This document shows, piece by piece, positions 23,466 through 31,969 of a stretch of 64,000 nucleotides of DNA. The notes under the pieces were generated by a model. It had not been told where the DNA came from. It made no database searches and saw only the letters and a list, made by a program, of their open reading frames with translations. Each line of letters begins with the position of its first letter. Positions within the stretch are counted from its first letter, which is position 1. This DNA comes from Oscillospiraceae bacterium (GTDB taxonomy: Bacteria > Bacillota > Clostridia > Oscillospirales > Ruminococcaceae), in assembly GCA_016288755.1 (NCBI GenBank), contig JAEELE010000117.1, positions 1-64,000 of the forward strand. Direction: 5' to 3'. The position numbers and the translations under genes are program-made.

Positions 23466-25958
23466 ATGAGGGTGAACAATCTGAAGCCGCTGCGCTCTGC
23501 GCACCGCGGCAAAAAACACCGGACGCTGCTGCTCGCGGGGCTGTCCGTGCTGGCTGCGGCAGCCGCGCTGCTCCCGGTGACGCTGCATCTGCGCGCCGAT
23601 GCCGTCAGCGCAAACCGCGCCGCGAAGCATTATGTCACCGCGGAGCATGAGGTCCGCACCGAGGAGCTCGCCTATCACGCTGCCGCTGCCGAGGAGCCGG
23701 CTGCCCGCGTATTTGAACAGGTCCCGGTGCTGAATTTCCGCGTCTCGGAGCTTTCGCCGACCGTGATGACCGAGATGGACTATGTCGACTGGTGGTACTG
23801 CCAGTGGGAGGACGCGCGCTATCTCTTTCTGCCCGCGACCGCCGACCGCAGCCGGTTAAAGCTCGATTTCAAGGCGAGCGGCACGCTGACGCTCAACGGC
23901 AAAACGGTCACATCCGGGCAGATGACAGATATCTTCACTGCCGACGAGCTGCAGGTGCGCGTCGGGACGGTGGACTGCGGAACGCTTTATGTGATGCAGT
24001 CCAATCTGCCGGTGATGTATATGACGACCGCGACAGGCGGGCTCGACAAGCTCAATAAGGCAAGCCGTCTCACGGATTATTATGAAACCGGCTCGCTGCT
24101 CTGTCTCAATGCCGACGGCTCGACCGATTACAGCGGCGAGATGGAAAAGCTCACCTCCCACGGCAATTCCTCATGGGACTATGCCTATCTCTACAATATG
24201 GACACACAGGAGGGGCAGAATCCGCTGACGACCTCGACCGACCGCAAGGGCCCCTATAACCTCAAGCTGCCGGAGAAGGCGAAGCTCTACGGCATGGGCA
24301 AGGCGAAAAAATGGGTGCTGATGGGCAACAAGCTCGATTATTCGATGCTGCGCAACCGCGTCGCCTCGGATATCGCCGAGGAGATCGGGCTGGAATTCGG
24401 CATGGATTACGCCTACGCCGACCTTTACTGCGACGGCTCCTACCGCGGCACCTACCAGATCTACGAGAGAGTTCAGGTGCAGAAGCACCGCGTCAATATC
24501 ACCGATCTGGAAGAGGCGACCGAGGCGCTGAACGACAAGGCGCTCGACGAATATACCGAGATCGGCGTCGGCGGCGCGATCAAGGGGCTCACGCCCGGCA
24601 GCTACCGCTATTTCGATATCCCGAACAATCCCGCGGATATCACGGGCGGCTATCTCATCCAGTTCCAGCTTGCAAACCGCTACACCAGCAATGTCAGCGA
24701 CCGCAGCGGCTTTGTCACGTCGCACGGGCAGCCCGTGCAGCTCGTCTCGCCGGAGAATGCCTCGAAGGCGCAGGTGCTCTACATCCGCAATTTCGTGCAG
24801 GAGCTCGAGGACGCGCTCTATTCCGAGACCGGCTACAACTCCAAGGGCAAGTGCTACAGCGACTATCTCGACATTGATTCGCTCGCGCTGGGCTATCTGC
24901 TGCTGGAGCTCTCGGCAAATGCAGACGGACAGTGGACCAGCTTCTTCCTCTGGAAGGATTCGGATGCGGCCGGCGACGGCAAGCTGCATTACGGTCCGGT
25001 GTGGGATTATGATTTCGGCTTCCTGAATTACTACCGCTCCGTGAAGGATGCGACCGGGCAGTGGTTCAATGCCAAGGGCGACCCGATGACCTTCTCCACA
25101 TGGGATACCAACAATCTCTACATCATGCACCAGCCCGTTCACGGCTATTACGAGGTCAATGCGGACGGCAGTCAGATGAACCCGGGCGCGGCGACGCTCG
25201 GCTGGCTCGGGCAGTTCTACCGGCACGAGGAGCAGCGCATCGCGGAGCTCTATTTCGAGCGCGTCGCGCCGGTCGCCGAAAAATACAGCGATCCGACGCA
25301 GCCGGGCGGCGCACGGGTGACGCAGATGGGCGAGGAAATGCTCGACGCGGGCAACATGAATGCCGCGCGCTGGCACATGTTCGGCTATAAGCCATTCAAG
25401 GCGCTCGGTCCGGATCACGGCGACAGCTTCACCGAATGCGTCGAGTTTGTCCGCAACTATATCGCGAACCGTGACAAGGGGCTGCAGGGCATCTGGCTCG
25501 GCGCCGCAGAGCAGGCACTGGCGGAGAAAATCCCGGCGCTGCTCGATGCGGTCCCCCTCGCGCGCTATGACAGCGACGGCGTCACCGCGCTGAATGCGGC
25601 AGTGGAGGCGGGGCGCGCCGCCGTGACCGCCGCTGCGGATTATGCCGCGGCGCAGGAAGCCTTTGCCGGCGTGCAGCATGCGATCGACGCCGTGCCGATG
25701 AAGGAGCTGCCCGGCGATTTCAACAATGACCTGAAGGTCGATATTTACGATGCGCAGTCGCTGCTGATGCGCTATGCGATGGAGCTGGCAGAGCTCGACA
25801 CGGACGCCCTCGACGCGACCCGGCGCCGCAACGGCGATGTCGACAGGAACGGACGTCTGGACGCGGTCGACGCGATGCACATTCTGCGCTGCGTCAACCT
25901 GCGGCTGATCGGCTGCGACTACGACTTTTCAACCGGGAAAGCGGTACAGAGAGAATAA
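23466..25958 (+). CDS. CotH-like kinase family protein with C-terminal dockerin
   Basis: An 830-residue exported protein: signal/anchor at about 19-42, an unknown beta region (about 70-215), then a CotH-type domain (about 215-540). CotH features: HGNSSWDYAY (family R.RGNSSW), GPYNLKLPEKAKLYGMGKAKKWVLMGN, the LRNRVASDI helix, DLYCDGSYRGTYQIYE, and GPVWDYDFGFLNY carrying the metal-binding Asp pair. CotH proteins are atypical spore-coat kinases; dockerin-bearing CotH proteins are known in cellulosomal Ruminococcus and Clostridium. A helical linker follows. The dockerin is at about 752-815 (GDFNNDLKVDIYDAQSLL and GDVDRNGRLDAVDAMHIL). It may phosphorylate or otherwise modify cell-surface partners; that is inference. 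Confidence 0.88.
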   Translation: MRVNNLKPLRSAHRGKKHRTLLLAGLSVLAAAAALLPVTLHLRADAVSANRAAKHYVTAEHEVRTEELAYHAAAAEEPAARVFEQVPVLNFRVSELSPTVMTEMDYVDWWYCQWEDARYLFLPATADRSRLKLDFKASGTLTLNGKTVTSGQMTDIFTADELQVRVGTVDCGTLYVMQSNLPVMYMTTATGGLDKLNKASRLTDYYETGSLLCLNADGSTDYSGEMEKLTSHGNSSWDYAYLYNMDTQEGQNPLTTSTDRKGPYNLKLPEKAKLYGMGKAKKWVLMGNKLDYSMLRNRVASDIAEEIGLEFGMDYAYADLYCDGSYRGTYQIYERVQVQKHRVNITDLEEATEALNDKALDEYTEIGVGGAIKGLTPGSYRYFDIPNNPADITGGYLIQFQLANRYTSNVSDRSGFVTSHGQPVQLVSPENASKAQVLYIRNFVQELEDALYSETGYNSKGKCYSDYLDIDSLALGYLLLELSANADGQWTSFFLWKDSDAAGDGKLHYGPVWDYDFGFLNYYRSVKDATGQWFNAKGDPMTFSTWDTNNLYIMHQPVHGYYEVNADGSQMNPGAATLGWLGQFYRHEEQRIAELYFERVAPVAEKYSDPTQPGGARVTQMGEEMLDAGNMNAARWHMFGYKPFKALGPDHGDSFTECVEFVRNYIANRDKGLQGIWLGAAEQALAEKIPALLDAVPLARYDSDGVTALNAAVEAGRAAVTAAADYAAAQEAFAGVQHAIDAVPMKELPGDFNNDLKVDIYDAQSLLMRYAMELAELDTDALDATRRRNGDVDRNGRLDAVDAMHILRCVNLRLIGCDYDFSTGKAVQRE

Positions 25959-25984
25959 AGCCGCCTCTTCGGCAGGCGTTCAGA

Positions 25985-26060
25985 TTCGGAGTGAGGAGTG
26001 AGCAGTGAGACGTGTTCCGTCACTTCTCACTCCTCATTTCTCACTGCTCACTGCCAATTC
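25985..26060. repeat. dispersed GTTCCGTCA repeat, copy 3, hairpin-forming
   Basis: GAGTGAGGAGTGAGCAGTGA, then the CGTGTTCCGTCACTT core, then TCTCACTCCTCATTTCTCAC, an inverted copy of the first part. The arms would pair across the core. Located between the CotH gene and cca; could act as a terminator or be an insertion sequence relic. Confidence 0.6.
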
Positions 26061-26104
26061 CCTTCCTACCTCCTACCTTTCACTCTGCATACAAGGAGCT
26101 GCCC

Positions 26105-27448
26105 ATGACACTGCATATTGACATTCCGGCACCTGTGCAGACCGCGCTGGAGCGGCTGCACGCTGCCGGCTTTCCGGCTTATATCGTCGGGGGCTGCGTG
26201 CGCGACGCACTGCGCGGCTGCCGACCCCACGACTGGGACTGCACCACGGCTGCGCGCCCCGAGGAGATCTGCGCGTGCTTCCGCGATTATCATGTGATCG
26301 GGACCGGGCTGCAGCACGGCACGGTCACGGTCGTGATCGACCGCATGCCGATCGAGATCACCACCTTCCGCATCGACGGCGTCTATGCCGACCACCGCCG
26401 CCCCGATTCCGTGACCTTCACCGACTCGCTCGAGGATGACCTCTCCCGCCGCGACTTCACGGTCAATGCGATGGCGTATGCGCCGGAGCGCGGGCTGGTC
26501 GACCCCTTTCACGGCGCGGACGATCTGGCACAGCGCCGCATCGTCTGTGTCGGCGATGCAGCAGCGCGCTTCAATGAGGACGGGCTGCGCATTCTGCGGG
26601 CGCTGCGGTTCGCATCGGTGCTCGATTTTGCGATCGCACCGGAGACCGGCGATGCTGCGCTTGCACTGCGCGGGCTGCTCCGGGATATCTCTGCCGAGCG
26701 CATCTGTGCCGAGCTGACAAAGCTGCTCTGCGGCGCCGCTGCCGAGCGCATTCTGACGGACTATGCCGAGGTGCTCTTCACCGTGCTGCCCGAGCTGCGC
26801 CCGATGCAGGGCTTCGATCAGCACAACCCGCACCACGAGTACGACGTGTGGACACACACGCTGAAGGCTGTCGCTGCGGCACCGCCCGAGCCGGTGCTGC
26901 GCTGGGCGGCGCTCCTGCACGATGCCGGAAAGCCGCACTGCTACACCGAGGACGAACGCGGCGGGCATTTCTACCGGCACGGCGAGATCTCGGAGCAGAT
27001 CGCGGCGCGCGCGATGCAGACGCTCAAATGCGACCGCAAGACTGCCGACCGTGTGCTGCTGTTGGTCCGGCTGCACGACACGGTCTGGAGCGGGAAGGCA
27101 AGGCAGATCAAGCGCACGGTCAGCCATATCGGCATCGAGGCGACCCGGCAGCTTCTGCTGCTCCACCGCGCCGACGTGACCGCGCAGGCGGCGGCTTTCC
27201 GGGCAGAGCGCGTCGCACATGCCGATGCGATGCTTGCAGAGCTCGACGCGCTCGAGGCGCAGGATGCATGCATGTCGGTCGGGCAGCTCGCGCTCCGCGG
27301 CAATGACCTGATCGCGATGGGCTGCCCGCAGGGACGCGCCGTCGGCAGGGTGCTCAATGCGCTGCTCGGGCAGGTGATGGACGGGACGGTCGAAAACACC
27401 CGCGCGGCGCTCACGGAGGCGGCAAAGGCACTGATCGCCGAGGAATAA
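26105..27448 (+). CDS. cca: CCA tRNA nucleotidyltransferase with HD domain
   Basis: A 447-residue class II nucleotidyltransferase. It has a GGCVRDALRG and HDWDCTT catalytic start (metal-binding DxD), the RRDFTVNAMAY motif, an EDGLRILRALRFA helix, and a C-terminal HD phosphohydrolase-like region (ALLHDAGKP). It adds or repairs the 3' CCA of tRNAs without a template. Both tRNA genes in this window lack encoded CCA, so the enzyme is needed. Start at ATG 26105 behind AAGGAG. Monocistronic, with a terminator 10 bp downstream. Confidence 0.95.
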   Translation: MTLHIDIPAPVQTALERLHAAGFPAYIVGGCVRDALRGCRPHDWDCTTAARPEEICACFRDYHVIGTGLQHGTVTVVIDRMPIEITTFRIDGVYADHRRPDSVTFTDSLEDDLSRRDFTVNAMAYAPERGLVDPFHGADDLAQRRIVCVGDAAARFNEDGLRILRALRFASVLDFAIAPETGDAALALRGLLRDISAERICAELTKLLCGAAAERILTDYAEVLFTVLPELRPMQGFDQHNPHHEYDVWTHTLKAVAAAPPEPVLRWAALLHDAGKPHCYTEDERGGHFYRHGEISEQIAARAMQTLKCDRKTADRVLLLVRLHDTVWSGKARQIKRTVSHIGIEATRQLLLLHRADVTAQAAAFRAERVAHADAMLAELDALEAQDACMSVGQLALRGNDLIAMGCPQGRAVGRVLNALLGQVMDGTVENTRAALTEAAKALIAEE

Positions 27449-27456
27449 CCGAAACA

Positions 27457-27496
27457 GCCGACCGGAGAATGCTGCTCCGGTCGGCGTTCTGTTTCT
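27457..27496 (+). terminator. rho-independent terminator of cca
   Basis: GCCGACCGGAG / CTCCGGTCGGC perfect 11-bp stem with an AATGCTG loop and a TTCTGTTTCT tail. Confidence 0.8.
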
Positions 27497-27501
27497 CTGA
27501 T

Positions 27502-27562
27502 TTGTGAACTTTTTGTGAATTTTCGGAATCTTTAGAAATTCTTTAGATTTGTGCCTTATCAT
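27502..27562 (+). promoter_or_regulatory. operator-like 11-bp-phased direct repeats and -10 before the ABC operon
   Basis: TTGTGAA at 27502 and 27513, and CTTTAGA at 27530 and 27541: two pairs of heptamers, each at 11-bp period. TATCAT at 27557-27562 is a plausible -10, with no good -35 at the normal distance. Heptamer pairs one helical turn apart, just upstream of -10, are typical of OmpR/PhoB-class response regulator activation. The regulator is unknown. Confidence 0.4.
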
Positions 27563-27608
27563 AGAATCAGCGAAGGGGAATCCCCCCGCAGAACAAGGAG
27601 GAATCGCG

Positions 27609-28565
27609 ATGGCAGATGTCATTATTGATGTGCAGGCGCTGACCAAGCAGTACAAGACGCAGAAGGCGGTCGACAGCGTCAGCTTTCAGATCACGCGCGG
27701 CATGATCTGCGGTCTGATCGGACCGAACGGCGCGGGCAAAACGACCGTCATGAAGATGCTCGGCGGGCTCGTGCTGCCGACCGCCGGGGCGTTCACGATC
27801 TTCGGCGGGCAGACCGAACGGGAGCTTGCCCACGCGCGCACGCGCATGAGCTTCATCATCGAGACGCCCTATGCAAAGGGGGAGCTCTCCGCGCGCGACA
27901 ACATCGAGAAGATGCGCCTGCAGAAGGGCATCCCGGACAAGAGCCGCACCGACGAGGTCCTGAAGCTGGTCGGGCTTTCCGACACCGGAAAAAAGCCCGC
28001 CGCGAAATTCTCGCTCGGGATGCGGCAGCGGCTCGGCATCGCAGGGGCACTGCTCTCGCGCCCGGAGATCATGGTGCTCGACGAGCCGATCAACGGGCTT
28101 GACCCCGAGGGCATCGTCGAGATTCGCACGCTGCTGAAAAAGCTCAACGAGGAAAACGGCGTGACCATCCTCATTTCCTCGCACATCCTCTCGGAGCTCT
28201 CGATGCTCTGCACCGATTACCTCTTCATCAAGAAGGGAAGGCTCGTGCAGGCGATCGCCGCGGAGGAGCTGCACAGGCAGTGCGGCGAATACTACCACAT
28301 CCACACCGACGATGACGCAAAGGCTCTGGCGGTTTTGCAGAATCAGCTCGGCATCACGCAGTGCGATGTGCTCAGGGACGGCACGCTGCGGCTCTTTGAG
28401 CGCCTCGACGATCTGCCGGCTGTTTCCCGCACGCTCTACGAAAACGGTCTGATCCCGGTGACGCTCCATGTGCACGAGGCAGACCTCGAATCCTATTACA
28501 TGAATCTGGCAGGTGATGACAATGTGGAACACGGTCAAATCGGTGCGGCAGATCAGCCGTCATGA
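27609..28565 (+). CDS. ABC transporter ATP-binding protein (ABC-2 type exporter)
   Basis: A 318-residue ATPase: Walker A GPNGAGKTT, signature FSLGMRQRLGIAGAL, Walker B IMVLDEP, and the H-loop ISSHILSEL. The layout with an approximately 100-residue C-terminal extension is typical of BcrA/NatA-like exporters that drive ABC-2 permeases. AAGGAGG precedes the start at 27609. The 3' end overlaps the first permease gene by 44 bp, indicating tight coupling. Substrate unknown; relatives export peptides, antibiotics or ions. Confidence 0.92.
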   Translation: MADVIIDVQALTKQYKTQKAVDSVSFQITRGMICGLIGPNGAGKTTVMKMLGGLVLPTAGAFTIFGGQTERELAHARTRMSFIIETPYAKGELSARDNIEKMRLQKGIPDKSRTDEVLKLVGLSDTGKKPAAKFSLGMRQRLGIAGALLSRPEIMVLDEPINGLDPEGIVEIRTLLKKLNEENGVTILISSHILSELSMLCTDYLFIKKGRLVQAIAAEELHRQCGEYYHIHTDDDAKALAVLQNQLGITQCDVLRDGTLRLFERLDDLPAVSRTLYENGLIPVTLHVHEADLESYYMNLAGDDNVEHGQIGAADQPS

Positions 28566-29316
28566 TGTGCTCCGGCGGTTTATGATGGGGTTTATCACGG
28601 TACTTTTTCTGGGCGGCGTCGTCGGCTCGTGGTACGACTATTCGCTCTCGGACGTGACCGGCAGCGATATGTTCGCCACTGTGATGCAGACATTCCCGAT
28701 GGTGCTGACATCGGTCGTCATGGCGAACACTGCGCGCATCTGCGGCTGGGACCTGACCGACCGCACCGCCAACTACGAAATTCTCTACGGCAACAAGCGC
28801 GCAGCGGTCTATTTCGGGCGGTTTCTCGTCGCACTGGGCAAGAATCTGCTCTTTGTCGCCGCGGTGACCGCGCTCGCACCCGCGGTCTGCACGCTGTGGA
28901 ACGGCTGGGGCAAAAGCCTTGATTTTTCCGACGCACTCGCGCATTATGCGCTGCTCTTCCCGGTCGTATTCCGGATGGTCTGCACCGCAGCGGCGATCAC
29001 CTTTCTGGTGATGAGCGATATCGGCGGTCTCGCACTGAGCTTTCTGCTGCCGATCGTTACGACGCTGTTCTATCTGTTTGCCAAGGAGCTCGGCGGGGCG
29101 AGCATCCCCGAGTGGCTGTTCTCCGCTTCGACGCTGACGGCGGTCGAGGATTTCAGAAACAAGACCGTGGGCTTTGCGGACGGCGCCGATTATCTGATCT
29201 ACAAAACATCGCTGGACGGCGCGCTCGTGCTGCGGACGCTCGTCAGCGCATTCGGCATCGGCATCGCGCTGCTGACCGCGTCCTTTGCGGTCTACCGCAG
29301 GCGCGACCTGAACTGA
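28522..29316 (+). CDS. ABC-2 type permease subunit 1
   Basis: A 264-residue protein with about six transmembrane helices and the family-typical ending VYRRRDLN. The start is placed at ATG 28522 (GGTGAT just upstream); GTG 28513 and ATG 28516 are in-frame alternatives. It overlaps the ATPase gene and lies 14 bp before a second, homologous permease, so the transporter is probably a heterodimer in the membrane. It shares with subunit 2 the pattern AN....D...R/K..YE.L.G...A..FGR. Confidence 0.85.
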   Translation: MWNTVKSVRQISRHDVLRRFMMGFITVLFLGGVVGSWYDYSLSDVTGSDMFATVMQTFPMVLTSVVMANTARICGWDLTDRTANYEILYGNKRAAVYFGRFLVALGKNLLFVAAVTALAPAVCTLWNGWGKSLDFSDALAHYALLFPVVFRMVCTAAAITFLVMSDIGGLALSFLLPIVTTLFYLFAKELGGASIPEWLFSASTLTAVEDFRNKTVGFADGADYLIYKTSLDGALVLRTLVSAFGIGIALLTASFAVYRRRDLN

Positions 29317-29330
29317 AAGGGGGCGACAGC

Positions 29331-30146
29331 ATGCTGGATATCATGAAGGGGCAGCTTCGGCAGCTCATGCGCACTAGGATCATTCATCTCACCTTCGGGG
29401 TGTTTGCAGCCTCGTTTCTGCTGATCACCTTTCTGGAGTGCACGGTCAACACCGACGATCCGATCCGGGCATCGGACTTTCTCTGCGGCAGCTATGCGCA
29501 GGCGGCGGGGCTGATTCTGGTCTCGCTGTGCATCGTCGCGGGCTTGGCAAACGGCGCCGATTTCTCGGACAAGACGCTCTACCACGAGCTGCTCTCGGGC
29601 AGACGGCGCAGCGCGGTCTTTTTCGGGCGGCTGATTCCCGGCGCGTTTGTCAGCGTTCTCGGCACGATGCTCCTGCTCGCGCTCCCGATCGCGTTTCTGG
29701 CTTGGCTCAACGGCTGGGGGAATGCGATTCCGGTCTCCGCGGCGGTGCAGCGTCTGCTGCTGATGTTCTTCCCGCTGCTGCGGCTCTACTGCGCGCAGGT
29801 GCTGTTCACCTTTGCGGTGAAGAATCAGATCGCGGGCTCTTCCCTGTCGATGCTGCCGGTCTTCGGATTGTTCACGCTCGGCTGCACGGATGCCGCCGCC
29901 ATGAGCGGGATGCAGATTCTCAAGACGCTGAGCGGCACGCCCTGTCTGCTCTCGCCGCTCAACTGCGGCTACCTCGCGAAATTTGAATCTTGGGCGACCT
30001 ACGGCATCGACTTAAGGCAGCACTACACCTATTACCCGGAGCTGCCCGCGTCGGCGATCGCGCTGACGGTCACGGTCTCGCTCGTGATGTGCGCGGTCTA
30101 TCTGCTCGTCGCATATCACTATTTCCACACGGACGACTTGAACTGA
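29331..30146 (+). CDS. ABC-2 type permease subunit 2
   Basis: A 271-residue permease with about six transmembrane helices. The segment GLANGADFSDKTLYHELLSGRRRSAVFFGRL parallels the equivalent region of subunit 1, and the C-terminus YHYFHTDDLN parallels VYRRRDLN. AAAGGGGG precedes ATG 29331. It ends 15 bp before the S41 peptidase gene, which has its own AAGGGGG site, so all four genes form one operon. Confidence 0.85.
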   Translation: MLDIMKGQLRQLMRTRIIHLTFGVFAASFLLITFLECTVNTDDPIRASDFLCGSYAQAAGLILVSLCIVAGLANGADFSDKTLYHELLSGRRRSAVFFGRLIPGAFVSVLGTMLLLALPIAFLAWLNGWGNAIPVSAAVQRLLLMFFPLLRLYCAQVLFTFAVKNQIAGSSLSMLPVFGLFTLGCTDAAAMSGMQILKTLSGTPCLLSPLNCGYLAKFESWATYGIDLRQHYTYYPELPASAIALTVTVSLVMCAVYLLVAYHYFHTDDLN

Positions 30147-30161
30147 AGGGGGTGCACGGTC

Positions 30162-31841
30162 ATGACGAAATACGACTGGCTTGCGATCTGCGCCTGTGTG
30201 CTGTGCGCGCTCTTTCTCATCCGGTTTGCGGGCAGAGCCGAGCGCGACAAGCGCACATGGTTCAAGCTCCTGTGGCTGGTGCCCCTGCCGATCGCCTTTC
30301 TCGGCGACCTCTCCGGGCTGACGCGGTCGCTGGTGCCGCTCTGTCTCGGCGCGGTCATCACGGCGGGCGGCTTCTTCACCGAGCTCGCCGGCAGACGGCG
30401 TCTGCTCTCGGGCATCGGCGCCGGGGTCATGCTCCTTTCAATTCCGTGCTGCCTGCTCGACCCGCGCTGCCATGCGGTGCACTATCTCGCAGACTTTGAA
30501 AAGGCGTTCACCGACATGAAGCGGCACTATGTCCTCACGGCGCACAAGGGCATCGACTGGGATGCGCTCTATGCGAAGTATCAGCCGCGATTCGCGGAGA
30601 TCGACCGCACGCAGGACGCGGGCGAAAATGCGCTGGAATGGATGCGCTTCTGCGGCGAATTCTACGACGGGCATGTGAATTTCTCCCCCGCAGACGAGGA
30701 CGCCGCAAGGCAGGCGGCGCGTTCGGCGCTCGGCAATGACTACGGGCTGGTCATCATGCGCTGCACCGACGGCAGCTTTGCCGCGGTCAATGCCGACGAT
30801 TCGCTCAAAGCATACGGCATCGGAAACGGCACGGTCATCACCGCATGGGACGGCAAAGCGCCCGACGAGGTGCAGAAAATGTCCCCGCTGAACGGCGCGT
30901 CTGTGCTGCATCTCGCCGAAGGCGAAACCGCGGAGCTCGGCGGCGAGCCCGACGCGGACAACAACCTGTTCTGGAGCGCGTCGCTGGCTGCGGGCATCGG
31001 CGGCGAGCGCGTCAAAGTGCGGTTCCTCGACGAAAGCGGCAAGGAGCAGTCCGCGGAGCTGCCGAAAACCGGCGCATACGCAGACCGGCTCTTTCAGGCG
31101 GTCAGAACGATTCAGCAGGGCGTGAACATCGGCAATCTGCAGTGGCAGCGGCTCGACGACACGACGGTCTGCCTGCGCATCAAGGGCATGATGTACGATA
31201 CCCAATCCTACCAGTCCTCCGAGGACGACGCCAACGCGGAAATGGTGGCGGAGATCAGGCAGACGCTGCTGCAGTACAGGGAATCCGGCGTGCGCGATCT
31301 GGTGATCGACCTGCGCTCGAACACCGGCGGCTCGGGCTCGATGGTGCGCGATCTGGTGTCGGTCGTGGCGCCCGAGGGGGAGCATTTCTACACCGCAAAC
31401 GGGCTCTGGGACGACGAACACCGCACATGGGCGACCGATGCGGACGGCAATTACACGGCGGAGCGGGTCTTCACGCTGCAGGGCGAGCAGCTCCTCGGCG
31501 ACGGGCGCATCACGGTGCTGGTCAATTCCGAGAGCATCAGCGCGGCAGATCACATGGTGCACCTGATGCGCGGCATGGAGCATGTCACGGTCATGGGCTT
31601 CACCGAGCCGAACGGCTCCGGGCAGGCGGTCGGCGGCACGAGGCTGGAGAGCGGCGTTCTGATGTTCTCCAACTGCGTGATGCTCGATGAAAACGGCGAA
31701 ATCTTCGTGGATTCCGGCACCGATCACCAGTCCGGCAACGGCGTCGACGTGCAGATTCCGTTTGACAGCGCGGCGATTCACGCGCTCTTCGACGAGGGCA
31801 GAGACTATGTGCTGGATTACGCAATGAGAGGGCAGAGTTGA
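30162..31841 (+). CDS. membrane-anchored S41 family peptidase in ABC transporter operon
   Basis: A 559-residue protein. Three to four N-terminal hydrophobic segments (about 5-22, 38-52, 58-78, 88-100) are followed by an extracellular region. The C-terminal part (about 325-540) matches C-terminal processing (tail-specific) peptidases: VRDLVIDLRSNTGGSGSMVRDLV, then ITVLVNSESISAADHMV, containing the S41 nucleophile-serine region, then VMGFTEPNGSGQ. A degenerate PDZ-like segment may lie at about 190-250 (NGTVITAWDGKAPDEVQ). It may trim a peptide exported by the preceding transporter or act in sensing. No precursor peptide gene is visible nearby. Confidence 0.85.
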   Translation: MTKYDWLAICACVLCALFLIRFAGRAERDKRTWFKLLWLVPLPIAFLGDLSGLTRSLVPLCLGAVITAGGFFTELAGRRRLLSGIGAGVMLLSIPCCLLDPRCHAVHYLADFEKAFTDMKRHYVLTAHKGIDWDALYAKYQPRFAEIDRTQDAGENALEWMRFCGEFYDGHVNFSPADEDAARQAARSALGNDYGLVIMRCTDGSFAAVNADDSLKAYGIGNGTVITAWDGKAPDEVQKMSPLNGASVLHLAEGETAELGGEPDADNNLFWSASLAAGIGGERVKVRFLDESGKEQSAELPKTGAYADRLFQAVRTIQQGVNIGNLQWQRLDDTTVCLRIKGMMYDTQSYQSSEDDANAEMVAEIRQTLLQYRESGVRDLVIDLRSNTGGSGSMVRDLVSVVAPEGEHFYTANGLWDDEHRTWATDADGNYTAERVFTLQGEQLLGDGRITVLVNSESISAADHMVHLMRGMEHVTVMGFTEPNGSGQAVGGTRLESGVLMFSNCVMLDENGEIFVDSGTDHQSGNGVDVQIPFDSAAIHALFDEGRDYVLDYAMRGQS

Positions 31842-31969
31842 GAACTGCGTCAGGGAAATGCTGTTCGAATTCGCATGGCTGCATGATAAAAGGGCTTGAA
31901 ATATAGAATCGGATATGATAATATATATACAGGAGTCGTTTGCAGCGTAAGGGATTCAGGAGGGGTGTC

